From a virus, in the IMG/VR virus record IMGVR_UViG_3300048791_000031, positions 1 through 25,462 of that record: a stretch of DNA of 25,462 nt; one strand, 5' to 3'. The notes under the pieces were generated by a model that searched no databases, was not told the DNA's origin, and worked only from the letters and a program-made list of their open reading frames with translations. Shown one piece after another: positions 7,914-14,794 of this stretch. The first letter of the stretch is position 1. Each line of letters begins with the position of its first letter. A program made the translations under genes and the position numbers.

Positions 7914-10355
7914 TCACGCAAAAGCTTCAGGTCTGAGCATGGACTTTAACCGGCTGATGGTGTGCGCGGTCTGCGCCTCGTGCATTTCCTTGGTGGGCGC
8001 GCCCCCGTAGTTGTTCGTTTGGTGTAGGTGCGCGGACCGGCTGCCCCCGTTATTCACCAGACTCTCGAAATTCGAGGTTTGCGAGGGTGACAGCACCCGC
8101 TCTACGCTTCCGGACGTGTTGAAGGCCATGCCCATGTGCGGCATCATGCCACCGGTGTCCATCACGGCGTAACTCATGGTCTCGGCGAACTGCAGCGCGG
8201 CCATCGCCGGGGCGGCCGGCGGATTGATCGCGGAGTAATAGGCCATCGCGCCCGCTGCGGCAACACCGGCATCGCTCGTCACCGCGGCGACGTTTGCGCT
8301 CTTTTGGATGGCGAACTGAGTCGCGTAGCCGGTCGCGTCGAGCAACTTCGACATAGCCCACATTTCGACCTTTTGGAGGATCCACTTTGCTGCAAAGTCA
8401 GCGACCTGGAGTTCCATATCGCCCAGCATGTGCCCGAAAGCCTGCCCAGCCGTCTGCGATTTGGTCGCCCATTCATTGAAGGCGCGCGTAAAATCAGTGT
8501 TGAACTCGTTAGCGACGCGCTTGTAGACCTGCTCCATCTTCGTCGCTTCCTGCTGCACGATCCGTTCCCGCTCGAGCGCCGCGCGCTGGGCCTCCTTGGT
8601 CATCTGATCCTCGAGCTTTTTGTACTCGGTGGCCTCCTTTTCACCAGTGACGGGATTAAACAGGCCCTGCTCGGTTTTGAGCGCGCCCTGGGTCGTGGTC
8701 TCCCGGAGCTTCAGCGCGTCGAGGAGGCGCTGCTGGGCCACCCGGTGCGAGATCAGACCGAGCTCTTCCTGCCCGCGGATTTCAATCTGAGTGCGTTCGA
8801 ACTCCTGATTCGCGGCCTCGATCGTCGCCGCGGCGGTCTCGCGAGCTGCGGAGACCTGCTCTGCGCGTGCGCGATTCGATTCCTCCAGAGCCGCGCGCGC
8901 CTGCTCCTGCTGGCGCCGCTGCGCTTCAGCCTGGGCCTTTTGCTCTTCTTCAAAAGTTCGATTTAGTTGCTCCCGGCCCAGCGCATCGATCTTCTCCTTG
9001 GCCTGCGATAGAGCGATCTGATTCTCCATGACCCGCAGGGTCTCCCGCTCGGCAGCGGTGCCCTCTTTTGAGAATCGCGCCTTCAAGTTGTTTAGTTCGA
9101 TCTGCTTATCCATCGCCGCGACGATTTCCTGCTGCGGCGCCAGTTCCGCATCGGCCGCATGCGCAGCGTCGATCTGGGCCTTGGCGATCTGCTCGGGAAG
9201 ATTGTCCGAGACAGTCTTGACACCCTTCGGCTGGGCCGGGTTCCCGTGTTCGTCCTGCAGCTTCTGAAGATCAATAGAAGCCTGAATAGACCTCTGCTCT
9301 TTGCCTTGAAGGTCGAGCAGTTCCCCGACAGCATCGAGTTCCGCCTGGAAGCGATGACGCCCCGGAGCCGTGATCGCCGCATCCATCTGCCGCTGCAGAT
9401 CGCCTTCCCTGGTGAGCAGGGAATTGTAGTAAGAGACGGATTCATTGAGCTCACCCTGGGTGCTGGTCTGTTCGGCCAGGTGGCGCCGATGCTCAGAAAG
9501 CATTGTCTCTTCGTATTTATCGCTGCTCCCCGTGCCCAGCAGCTGTTGGGGAATGCTGCCAGCCATCCCCTTTAAAATCGTCTCTTCCTTGCCGAGCAGC
9601 CCCTCGAGCTTCGCGTCCAGTTTGTCGGCTTCCTCAAGCGCCTCGTCGATCGCAAGCTTCATACCGTTGGGGGCCGGTTTCCCCTCAAGTTTCGCGTTCG
9701 CAATCTGCAGTTTGTCTATCTCGACGTCGGTGGAATCGATAAACGAACGGAAGGCAACGTTCGCCGACTCAATTTCATCAGCCGTTTTGCGCGCGCGCTC
9801 GCCGCCAAGGTCGAAGGCATTGTAGAGCGCTTGCCCAAGATCGTAGAGCAGGAACACGCCGGCAGCGAAGAGGGCCACCGGAACCATCGCAGCCAGCATC
9901 GGCCCGACTACCGATGAACCGGCGGCCAGTTTTGCCAGGCCCATCTCCATCATGTGGGTCGAGCCGGTTAAAGCGCCCATGCTGACCTTAGCAGCGCCCA
10001 TCGCCTCGGAATGGCTATAGGTGGCCGCGGTGTCAACGCGCTGCGCGGCGGCGTTCGAAACGGTCGCGGTTGTGTTGGCTTCCTGAGATGCGGTAAGCGC
10101 ATCGACTGCAGCCGTGGCCGCGGAACTCGCCGCGGCGTATTCGGCGATGATCGCGGCGGCTGCGGCCGAGTCGCCCTCGGCCGCTGCGCCGAGCTGGATC
10201 TGGGCTTCGGTGAGGGCCTTCGTTGCGGCCGTGGCTTTGGCTTGGGCGGCGGCGATCTGATCGGCAGAGGCCTCGACAGCCGCGGTGGCCTGGGCAACTG
10301 CAGGGCCAACGCCGCTCGCATCGGCCGTAATGCTTACTCGGAGTTCGTCCGCCAT
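7914..10355 (-). CDS. Tail tape measure protein
   Basis: This 813-residue protein has the typical tape-measure composition. Residues 1-125 are Ala/Thr-rich helix (VEASADQIAAAQAKATAATK). A hydrophobic segment at about 147-172 (SSVVGPMLAAMVPVALFAAG...) probably inserts into the host membrane during DNA ejection. Residues about 395-620 are long charged coiled coil, and the C-terminal part is Ala/Met-rich. Tape measures fix tail length and occupy the tube lumen. At about 1.5 angstrom per residue, this predicts a tail of roughly 120 nm. The gene follows the chaperone frameshift pair, overlapping it by 22 bases, as in lambda-like tail operons. I see no muramidase or peptidase domain in it. Confidence 0.88.
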   Translation of the reverse strand: MADELRVSITADASGVGPAVAQATAAVEASADQIAAAQAKATAATKALTEAQIQLGAAAEGDSAAAAAIIAEYAAASSAATAAVDALTASQEANTTATVSNAAAQRVDTAATYSHSEAMGAAKVSMGALTGSTHMMEMGLAKLAAGSSVVGPMLAAMVPVALFAAGVFLLYDLGQALYNAFDLGGERARKTADEIESANVAFRSFIDSTDVEIDKLQIANAKLEGKPAPNGMKLAIDEALEEADKLDAKLEGLLGKEETILKGMAGSIPQQLLGTGSSDKYEETMLSEHRRHLAEQTSTQGELNESVSYYNSLLTREGDLQRQMDAAITAPGRHRFQAELDAVGELLDLQGKEQRSIQASIDLQKLQDEHGNPAQPKGVKTVSDNLPEQIAKAQIDAAHAADAELAPQQEIVAAMDKQIELNNLKARFSKEGTAAERETLRVMENQIALSQAKEKIDALGREQLNRTFEEEQKAQAEAQRRQQEQARAALEESNRARAEQVSAARETAAATIEAANQEFERTQIEIRGQEELGLISHRVAQQRLLDALKLRETTTQGALKTEQGLFNPVTGEKEATEYKKLEDQMTKEAQRAALERERIVQQEATKMEQVYKRVANEFNTDFTRAFNEWATKSQTAGQAFGHMLGDMELQVADFAAKWILQKVEMWAMSKLLDATGYATQFAIQKSANVAAVTSDAGVAAAGAMAYYSAINPPAAPAMAALQFAETMSYAVMDTGGMMPHMGMAFNTSGSVERVLSPSQTSNFESLVNNGGSRSAHLHQTNNYGGAPTKEMHEAQTAHTISRLKSMLRPEAFA

Positions 10356-11007
10356 TCCCGCTCCATATCCGCGATCATTTTCAACTGATCAGGCGTGCGC
10401 AGGAACGCCGGCATGTCGGCCAGCTTCCGGACGTTCCTGCGCGGCGGCATCTTCGAAAGCGCCTCGGAATTCATCCTAGCAGCCTCCCGGATCGAGGTCT
10501 TGCCCCGGCGGCCGTCGCGATTCGGAGCCTTGTAGCCGAGGTAGGCAGCCACCAGAATATCGGCTGGTGGATGGGCTGTCATGAACGAGTCGAGCATCCA
10601 GAAGTCAGTGAGCAGGAGCCGGCGCGCCTGGTCCGGCGGGATCCCGTGCCAGCGCGCCAGTGAGCCAAAGATGTATTCGAGATCTACTCGACTGCTGCGG
10701 TTGCCGGTGCGGCCGGCGCCAGCGCGTTTTTTTCCGGAACCGCGGGCTTGAACCCATTCACCTCGTTACAGGCATCGAGGAGCTTCTGAAAATCGGAGAC
10801 GCCGCCCTCGGGATTGAAGGCCAGCTGCGCGCGCACCCAGGCCTCGTTGCCGTGCTCTTTATCGCCAGAAGCGAGGATGGCGGCGGCGATCATTGCGGTG
10901 TTGAACTTGCGCCCTGTCTTTCCAGTGAGGTCGATCTCCTCGAGGGCGCCGACGGTGATGGTGGCCAGGACGATATCGTCCGGCCCGATCTTGACTGACT
11001 TTTGCAT
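10334..11007 (-). CDS. Tail assembly chaperone G-T fusion made by -1 ribosomal frameshift
   Basis: A fraction of ribosomes translating the G-like gene should slip back one base at A AAA AAC (10732-10726) and continue in the -1 frame to the TAA at 10334. That frame is open from the slip site through EYIFGSLARWHGIPPDQARRLLL (split here: EYIFGSLARWHG, then IPPDQARRLLL) and joins the ORF containing TDFWMLDSFMTAHPP. The fusion is about 224 residues: 94 from the zero frame and 130 from the -1 frame. In lambda, HK97 and many siphophages, the T domain of gpGT recruits tail tube protein to the tape measure, and the G:GT ratio matters. Position between tube protein and tape measure is exactly the classical one. 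The T part has no good start of its own, so the 10334-10597 segment is not an independent gene. Confidence 0.82.
10684..11007 (-). CDS. Tail assembly chaperone, G-like (zero-frame product)
   Basis: This 107-residue protein begins at ATG 11007 (MQKSVKIGPDDIVLATITVG), behind AGGGA about five bases upstream. A longer version from GTG 11046 would run through that ribosome-binding site and is less likely. The fold looks like a compact alpha/beta chaperone domain with an Ala/Pro-rich tail (ALAPAAPATAAVE) before TAG at 10684. It is the usual small, abundant chaperone that binds the tape measure during tail assembly. It lies after the tube protein gene, from which it is separated by a strong terminator, and before the tape measure. 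The slippery heptamer in its last codons makes the extended G-T form. Confidence 0.8.
   Translation of the reverse strand: MQKSVKIGPDDIVLATITVGALEEIDLTGKTGRKFNTAMIAAAILASGDKEHGNEAWVRAQLAFNPEGGVSDFQKLLDACNEVNGFKPAVPEKNALAPAAPATAAVE
10703..10732 (-). promoter_or_regulatory. Programmed -1 frameshift signal (A AAA AAC plus hairpin)
   Basis: On the minus strand the zero-frame codons CCG GAA AAA AAC contain the canonical X XXY YYZ heptamer A AAA AAC at 10732-10726. Eight bases downstream, a small GC hairpin (stem GCCGG/CCGGC at 10717-10713 and 10707-10703, five-base loop) is well placed as a stimulator. The -1 frame is the only one that joins the downstream T-like ORF. Confidence 0.85.
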
Positions 11008-11106
11008 AATCCCTGCTTTCGGGGAACTGTGCGGACCCGCTTCCACGACCGACTGGGCACTCTGGAAGCCGGCCGCGGTCCCCGCTCGCCCGCACGGTTC
11101 CGTCCC

Positions 11107-11134
11107 ATCATAGTCGAGCCGATGTGGAAAGCAA
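11107..11134 (-). promoter_or_regulatory. Possible weak promoter for the chaperone/tape-measure operon
   Basis: Just downstream of the tail-tube terminator, the minus strand has TTGCTT (11134-11129), 16 bases, then TATGAT (11112-11107), a five-of-six match to a -10 box. The -35 match is poor, and the call rests on sequence alone. A promoter here would let tail-assembly genes be made independently of the highly expressed tube gene. Confidence 0.25.
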
Positions 11135-11136
11135 GC

Positions 11137-11184
11137 AAAAACACGTCGGGCTCGGTTTCCTCTGCAGAAATCGCCGAGCCCGAC
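11137..11184 (-). terminator. Rho-independent terminator after the tail tube gene
   Basis: A perfect 11-bp stem (GTCGGGCTCGG at 11184-11174 on the minus strand, CCGAGCCCGAC at 11155-11145) with an 18-base loop is followed by GTGTTTTT. It lies 15 bases after the major tail tube stop. Terminators or attenuators at this point are common and raise tube protein output relative to the chaperone and tape measure. Confidence 0.85.
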
Positions 11185-11198
11185 TTTCGGGGCATCTT

Positions 11199-11984
11199 TT
11201 AGAAGGCCTGGTAACTCACGAAGGGCGTGCCGTTCGGGCCGGCAAAGCCTTCATAGTCCGTGGTGTACATCGTGTAATCTTCGAGCTTGGTCGCGATGTC
11301 GATCTTCCCGAGGCGCACATTGGGCAGGTAGAAACCAAGGCCACCGCCCTCGTACGGAAAGACCAGGTTCAAGGCGATAAGCGGACCCCAGCCCATCGGA
11401 TGCGTTGCTACGGAGAGTGTCGTGCCTGCCGGCGAAGCCGGCGTCCAGGAATAGTTGATCAAAATCGACGCGCTCGCGTCAGCCGCGTCGAAGGTGTATA
11501 CGCCCGTGCTCAGATTGACCTTGTACTGGCCGGCCGCAGTGAGTGAGCCACCACTGCCGACATCTACGAGCGCGATTCCCGTGTTGGCGTAGGTCACGCC
11601 GTAATCGATCAGCGGAATGTCTGCGGCATTAGTCACGGTAACAGTGTAAGCGACCGATGCCGGGACAGTGTGGGCCTCGCCAGGGTACGTGGTTGTGACC
11701 ACGTCGCCGGCGGTCGTTTCATCGCCGAAGAAAAGCTGGCTCATCAGCAGGTTTGAGATCTGCGCAAACTCGAAGGAACCCTTGATCGAGCGCTTCCCGA
11801 TCGCGGTGTCGACAGCCCACTGATCGATGCCATAAAGCGACTTGATGTCGGCGCCGAGCGTGAGCTTGATGTTTTGAAGGACGCCGAGCGCCATGGGCGT
11901 CGGGTTGGGGGCCGGGTTTCCAGAGCTGGGCTGGGGGGCTGCGAGGGCGACGCCGGATCCAAACATCAAACCAGGAAGCTGCAT
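11199..11984 (-). CDS. Major tail tube protein
   Basis: This 261-residue protein starts at ATG 11984 with AAGGAG seven bases upstream. Residues 30-90 (MALGVLQNIKLTLGADIKSLYGIDQWAVDTAIGKRS..., quoted in part: KLTLGADIKSLYG) and the C-terminal VRLGKIDIATKLEDYTMY resemble phage tube proteins: a gp5-like beta-sandwich with charged hairpins. About residues 105-181 are an inserted module (YTVTVTN...GQYKV...GVYTFDAAD...), which also occurs in the gp6-like connector at 13771. Strong Shine-Dalgarno, a leader hairpin and a downstream terminator all suit a highly expressed structural gene. It lies before the G/GT chaperone pair, the standard position. The short Ala/Pro-rich N-terminus before residue 30 is unusual. 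Confidence 0.75.
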   Translation of the reverse strand: MQLPGLMFGSGVALAAPQPSSGNPAPNPTPMALGVLQNIKLTLGADIKSLYGIDQWAVDTAIGKRSIKGSFEFAQISNLLMSQLFFGDETTAGDVVTTTYPGEAHTVPASVAYTVTVTNAADIPLIDYGVTYANTGIALVDVGSGGSLTAAGQYKVNLSTGVYTFDAADASASILINYSWTPASPAGTTLSVATHPMGWGPLIALNLVFPYEGGGLGFYLPNVRLGKIDIATKLEDYTMYTTDYEGFAGPNGTPFVSYQAF

Positions 11985-12030
11985 GGTGTAACTCCTTGGC
12001 CGGCGATGTTTCGCGCTGGGAGGCGCAGTT
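11985..12030 (-). promoter_or_regulatory. Leader element of the tail tube gene (shared with capsid gene)
   Basis: Upstream of the tube start the minus strand has CTCCCAGCGCGA (12022-12011), inside a short GCGC/GCGC hairpin, then CGCCGG, then AAGGAG. The same 12-mer, CGCCGG and Shine-Dalgarno order occurs before the capsid gene at 16565-16618. No clear -35/-10 pair is visible. Confidence 0.5.
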
Positions 12031-12050
12031 AAAGGATCAGGGTCTCAGCC

Positions 12051-12248
12051 CTAAATCTCGTCCGGGTCGGGCACGCCGCGCCATTTGCGAATTTCGCGCG
12101 CCATGCTGTGGATGTTCGCAGCACTCGGAATTGCCAAACCAGCGTGAATGAGTTCGATCTCAGCATCCGACAAGGGCGCCGGTGGCGTGAAACTCTGCCC
12201 TGGATAAACCGGAACGGGCTTGGGGCCGTCGCTGTCCATATCCGCCAT
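12051..12248 (-). CDS. Small hypothetical protein of the neck/tail module
   Basis: This 65-residue protein starts at ATG 12248, one base after the TAG of the tail-completion gene. A GTG at 12260 in the same frame is a second option that would overlap that stop. The N-terminus is acidic and Pro-rich (DMDSDGPKPVPVYPGQSFTPP). The C-terminal half has a short helix (LSDAEIELIHAGLAIP) and a basic end (REIRKWRGVPDPDEI). I recognise no family. The position, between the tail-completion and tube genes, suggests a virion-assembly role; that is inference. TAG lies at 12051-12053, and the 65 bases up to the tube start carry the leader element. Confidence 0.6.
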   Translation of the reverse strand: MADMDSDGPKPVPVYPGQSFTPPAPLSDAEIELIHAGLAIPSAANIHSMAREIRKWRGVPDPDEI

Positions 12249-12249
12249 T

Positions 12250-12762
12250 CTACTGCCCACTTAAAATCGAGATCGGAAAAACCAGGGCGCTCCGGTTGTT
12301 CTGCAGGCCCTCATTCAGGAGTATCCGCCCCTTCACTCTTGCATGATACACAACCCCCCCGAGCGTCTGTTTCTGGCCGCCCAGGAGCGGGATCACGGTC
12401 ACGCCGTCGGCTTTCAGCGTCTGCTGCTGCATCTGGTAGAGCACAGCGTCGCGCAAGCCGTTGAGTTGGCTCGAGGCGATCTGGTCTTGGCCGCCGGTGA
12501 TCTCAGCCAGCACGATCGCTGCGGCGTGGAGTTCATACTTAGGCAGCGCGATCGCGTTCTCGACCACGTCCTGTTCGCCTTCCATTATCCAGAGCCCAGG
12601 CAGAATCGCCGGCGTGATGGCGTCGCGCTGGGGCATGCGCCGGCCGGTAGCGGTGGGATTCTGAAAGACTGCCGGGCCCGTCGGTACGCCGCCCACCAGG
12701 AGCTGGGCCTGCGAGAGCAGGTTATACAGGTTTTGGAAGATCGTCTCGCTGGCAGTCATCAT
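12250..12762 (-). CDS. Tail completion / terminator protein (gpU-like position)
   Basis: This 170-residue protein starts with MMTASETIFQNLYNLLSQAQ, a helix followed by a beta-rich middle (PALPGLWIMEGEQD-like segment, actually ITPAILPGLWIMEG) and an amphipathic QLNGLRDAVLYQMQQQ helix. This architecture, with a size of about 130-180 residues and a place between gp10-like neck protein and tail tube, fits tail terminators of siphophages (lambda gpU and HK97 gp10-associated types). They cap the tube after it reaches the tape-measure length. ATG 12762 overlaps the stop of the preceding 74-residue gene. An AAGGA lies about nine bases upstream. The family assignment is by architecture and order, not by a diagnostic motif. 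Confidence 0.55.
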   Translation of the reverse strand: MMTASETIFQNLYNLLSQAQLLVGGVPTGPAVFQNPTATGRRMPQRDAITPAILPGLWIMEGEQDVVENAIALPKYELHAAAIVLAEITGGQDQIASSQLNGLRDAVLYQMQQQTLKADGVTVIPLLGGQKQTLGGVVYHARVKGRILLNEGLQNNRSALVFPISILSGQ

Positions 12763-12983
12763 GACTCGGGATCCTTGTCGTAAAACACCAGGTGCACATG
12801 GGTCATCGGATATTCATCGTCCTTCGCAGTCGTCTTGAAAGAAGCCCGCTGTGGAACAAGCGTGCCCTTCCTGACGCCCTCAATCACACGTTCGAGCGAA
12901 GCGATGACCTTTTCGTAGTCCATGCTGAACCGGAAACCGTTATTCCCCGCCGGAACTGCCACGTCATACGCACTGTTTTTCAA
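12759..12983 (-). CDS. Small hypothetical protein, TTG start
   Basis: A 74-residue product starts with TTG at 12983, which overlaps the upstream stop (TTGA) and is preceded by GGAGG seven bases upstream, so the unusual start is well supported. Visible features are a FRFSMDYEKVIASLERVIEGVRKG helix (here split: MDYEKVIASLERVIEG) and a C-terminal beta-segment YPMTHVHLVFYDKD. The His-Val-His-Leu strand could bind metal, but nothing else supports this. The gene sits in the neck module and its end overlaps the tail-completion start by four bases. I do not recognise a family. Confidence 0.6.
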   Translation of the reverse strand: MKNSAYDVAVPAGNNGFRFSMDYEKVIASLERVIEGVRKGTLVPQRASFKTTAKDDEYPMTHVHLVFYDKDPES

Positions 12984-13174
12984 TGGATTTCCTCCACCAA
13001 GGTAACTTCGATGGCCGTCCGGAGTTGGCCCCCGCGGCGCTCAGTCTCGCGCGTAAAGAAAACGGCCGCGACGGTCTGCCCAGATTCGAGAGTGACTGCA
13101 ATGTCCCGGAGCCGCGCGGCCAGGGCGACGGCCGCCTCGGTGACTAAAGCCGCGTTTTGGTCGATGTTCCTCAC
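12980..13174 (-). CDS. Small hypothetical protein of the neck module
   Basis: This 64-residue ORF starts at GTG 13174 (MRNIDQNAALVTEAAVALAA). It shows an Ala-rich helix followed by two or three beta-strands (LRDIAVTLESG, AAVFFTRET, TAIEVTLVEEIH). The TGA at 12980-12982 overlaps the TTG start of the next gene. Upstream there is no convincing Shine-Dalgarno. No known family is recognised. Gap-free packing on both sides supports a real gene, while the weak start makes the exact 5' end uncertain. Confidence 0.5.
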   Translation of the reverse strand: MRNIDQNAALVTEAAVALAARLRDIAVTLESGQTVAAVFFTRETERRGGQLRTAIEVTLVEEIH

Positions 13175-13186
13175 GTCGAAGCCATT

Positions 13187-13774
13187 CTACTCTGCGAGTA
13201 CTCCAGCCAGAGCATCGGAAATTTGGAACCGCACCGTCTCGCGCACCTGATCGAGCGACGTGCGCATATAGCGAAACTCCCGTGAGGGTGGATGATTGAC
13301 GCGCTTCCTGAAAATCATGCCGCCGCCCTCGCCAACCCAGGCCAGCGACCGCGGTAAGCGCCCTTCGGCCAGCGCAACCGATTCCTCAGCTGAATGCATC
13401 GATTCCTTGCCGAACTCGCCGCTCGGCCCCAGGAACTCGGCGAAGCGATCCATCAGGGGCACGATCTCGTAAGCGTGGGTGCCCCCGAACTCGAGGACCA
13501 TGCCCACCAAGTGTTCGAAGGAGCCGTCGTCAGGGATCTCGCAGAAAACGGTGGCCCTCGGTCCGTCCGTGATCACTGGCGACAGCACGACCGAAGAGGA
13601 GAGCAGCCCGGTGCGCGCCTGGATGATGCCCCCGGTCATGTTGTACATGATGGCTTCGTAGAGCGACTCGCCGGCCAGGCCCATGGCTTCAGCCAGCGCC
13701 TCGATCAACCGGTCGCCCTTCGCCGCGAGCGCTTCTGAAACCTCGGCGCTGTTGATCGTATAGCGCAGAATCAA
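13187..13774 (-). CDS. HK97 gp10-like neck / head-tail joining protein
   Basis: The 195-residue product has the gp10-like layout: N-terminal helices (SEALAAKGDRLIEALAEAMG, LAGESLYEAIMYNM), a middle TGLLSSSVVLSPV strand after the helix, FEHLVGMVLEFGGTHAYEIVP with its Gly-Gly-Thr-His turn, and a C-terminal HPPSREFRYMRTSLDQVRE segment. The Pro-Pro-x-Arg-x-Phe-(x)-Arg motif near the end is common in this family. Such proteins join the connector to the tail. Its ATG overlaps the stop of the gp6-like gene (13771-13774). The position between connector and tail-completion genes agrees. Confidence is good for the family, moderate for the precise role. Confidence 0.72.
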   Translation of the reverse strand: MILRYTINSAEVSEALAAKGDRLIEALAEAMGLAGESLYEAIMYNMTGGIIQARTGLLSSSVVLSPVITDGPRATVFCEIPDDGSFEHLVGMVLEFGGTHAYEIVPLMDRFAEFLGPSGEFGKESMHSAEESVALAEGRLPRSLAWVGEGGGMIFRKRVNHPPSREFRYMRTSLDQVRETVRFQISDALAGVLAE

Positions 13775-14709
13775 GGCAGGAACCTCATCCGGTAGCGCTC
13801 GATGGTCATGGCGGTGCCGAGTTCCACTTCCATCTTGGAATAGGCCGTCGTGCCCACTCCAGGCTGAACCTGCGAGTCCTGGCCGATCCAGGCCCGTTTG
13901 CGGTACATCTGGGCCACCAGCCGGGCACAGGCCTCCTGGAGATCGAAGGGTGGCGCGCCGTAGGCATACGCCAAGAGCACGGAAGCGCCCTGCTGGGCTG
14001 CGTTGAAGGTATAGACCCCTGCGGGCAGCGCACCGGTCTGCGGAGGCTGGTACTGCCCTGGGGCGGGCGCGCTGGCCCCGCTAGAGGTCAGGGGCGTCCC
14101 GTCTGCCAGAAGTACTCCCCGATCGGCATAGAACGTCGCCCCGTTGGTAGCCGCGACCGTGTACGGCCCAGGGGTGGCCGGAACCGCCTGAGCTTCGGCT
14201 GGAACTTCGATGGTGTAGCCGGCGGTGTAAGACACCGCGACGTTCTGAATACCCTGGGTGAACACAAATGGGGAGTAACCCAAAGGCGGCGCATTGCCGT
14301 AGGAGCCCCAACCACCAGGCCGGACTCCCCAACGGTCGTCGGGCGCCGCGGCGAGGCCACCCGCGCCGTTTGAGATCAGGGCGATGTTACAGATCGAGCC
14401 CTCAGTGTCGATCGCGTAGCCGGACTGCAGGTAGTCGGGGCTGGCTGGGATGGCGATCCCGTTCACTGCGACCGAGGAGATGGCCAAAATGGGATAGTTC
14501 CGGACCGGCAGTTCCTGCGAGCCGTTGCCGTTGTAGCGCTCGGCGTAGTTGCGCACGCCGGAAAGAAACCCGCGGCCGGTCCTGGTGAGGATGTTCTGCG
14601 AGTAGGCGGTGATCTCAGTTTGAATGAGCGCCGCATCCACCGTCGGACTCTGCGCCAGTATGGCGTTCACAGCCGCGACGGTCGTGAGGTCGATGACGGT
14701 AGCACCCAT
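13771..14709 (-). CDS. gp6-like head-tail connector with inserted beta-module
   Basis: The N-terminus has helices and a hairpin typical of gp6-like adaptors: VNAILAQSPTVDAALIQTEI (13-32), QNILTRTGRGFL (39-49) and a YNGNGSQELPVRNYPILAISSVAVNG stretch (parts: SQELPVRNYPILAISSV). The C-terminal FDLQEACARLVAQMYRKRAW (255-274) is the family's last long helix. Residues about 176-252 are an insertion with PYTVAATNG, GQY and GVYTFNAAQQGASVLLAYAY, which strongly resembles the module in the tail tube protein. Connectors of this family form a dodecameric ring under the portal. ATG 14709 lies 12 bases after the capsid terminator's T-run. The protein is 312 residues, against about 100-200 for plain members, the excess being the insert and an extended loop around 120-145. 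Confidence 0.72.
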   Translation of the reverse strand: MGATVIDLTTVAAVNAILAQSPTVDAALIQTEITAYSQNILTRTGRGFLSGVRNYAERYNGNGSQELPVRNYPILAISSVAVNGIAIPASPDYLQSGYAIDTEGSICNIALISNGAGGLAAAPDDRWGVRPGGWGSYGNAPPLGYSPFVFTQGIQNVAVSYTAGYTIEVPAEAQAVPATPGPYTVAATNGATFYADRGVLLADGTPLTSSGASAPAPGQYQPPQTGALPAGVYTFNAAQQGASVLLAYAYGAPPFDLQEACARLVAQMYRKRAWIGQDSQVQPGVGTTAYSKMEVELGTAMTIERYRMRFLP

Positions 14710-14720
14710 CGTTCACCTAA

Positions 14721-14755
14721 GAAAAGGGTGGCCTGGGGTCTCCCAACCCCAGGCC
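14721..14755 (-). terminator. Rho-independent terminator after the major capsid gene
   Basis: On the minus strand GGCCTGGGGT (14755-14746), a six-base loop and ACCCCAGGCC (14739-14730) form a perfect 10-bp stem, followed by ACCCTTTTCTT. It stands 39 bases after the capsid stop. Such a terminator boosts capsid protein relative to downstream connector genes. Confidence 0.85.
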
Positions 14756-14794
14756 TGGATTTGCGCCGCGCCGGTGGCGACACTCCTCCGCTCG

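Noticed and set aside
10598-10683. Apparent intergenic gap before the tape measure
   Set aside because: It is open in the -1 frame and is part of the G-T fusion, so it is not a gap.
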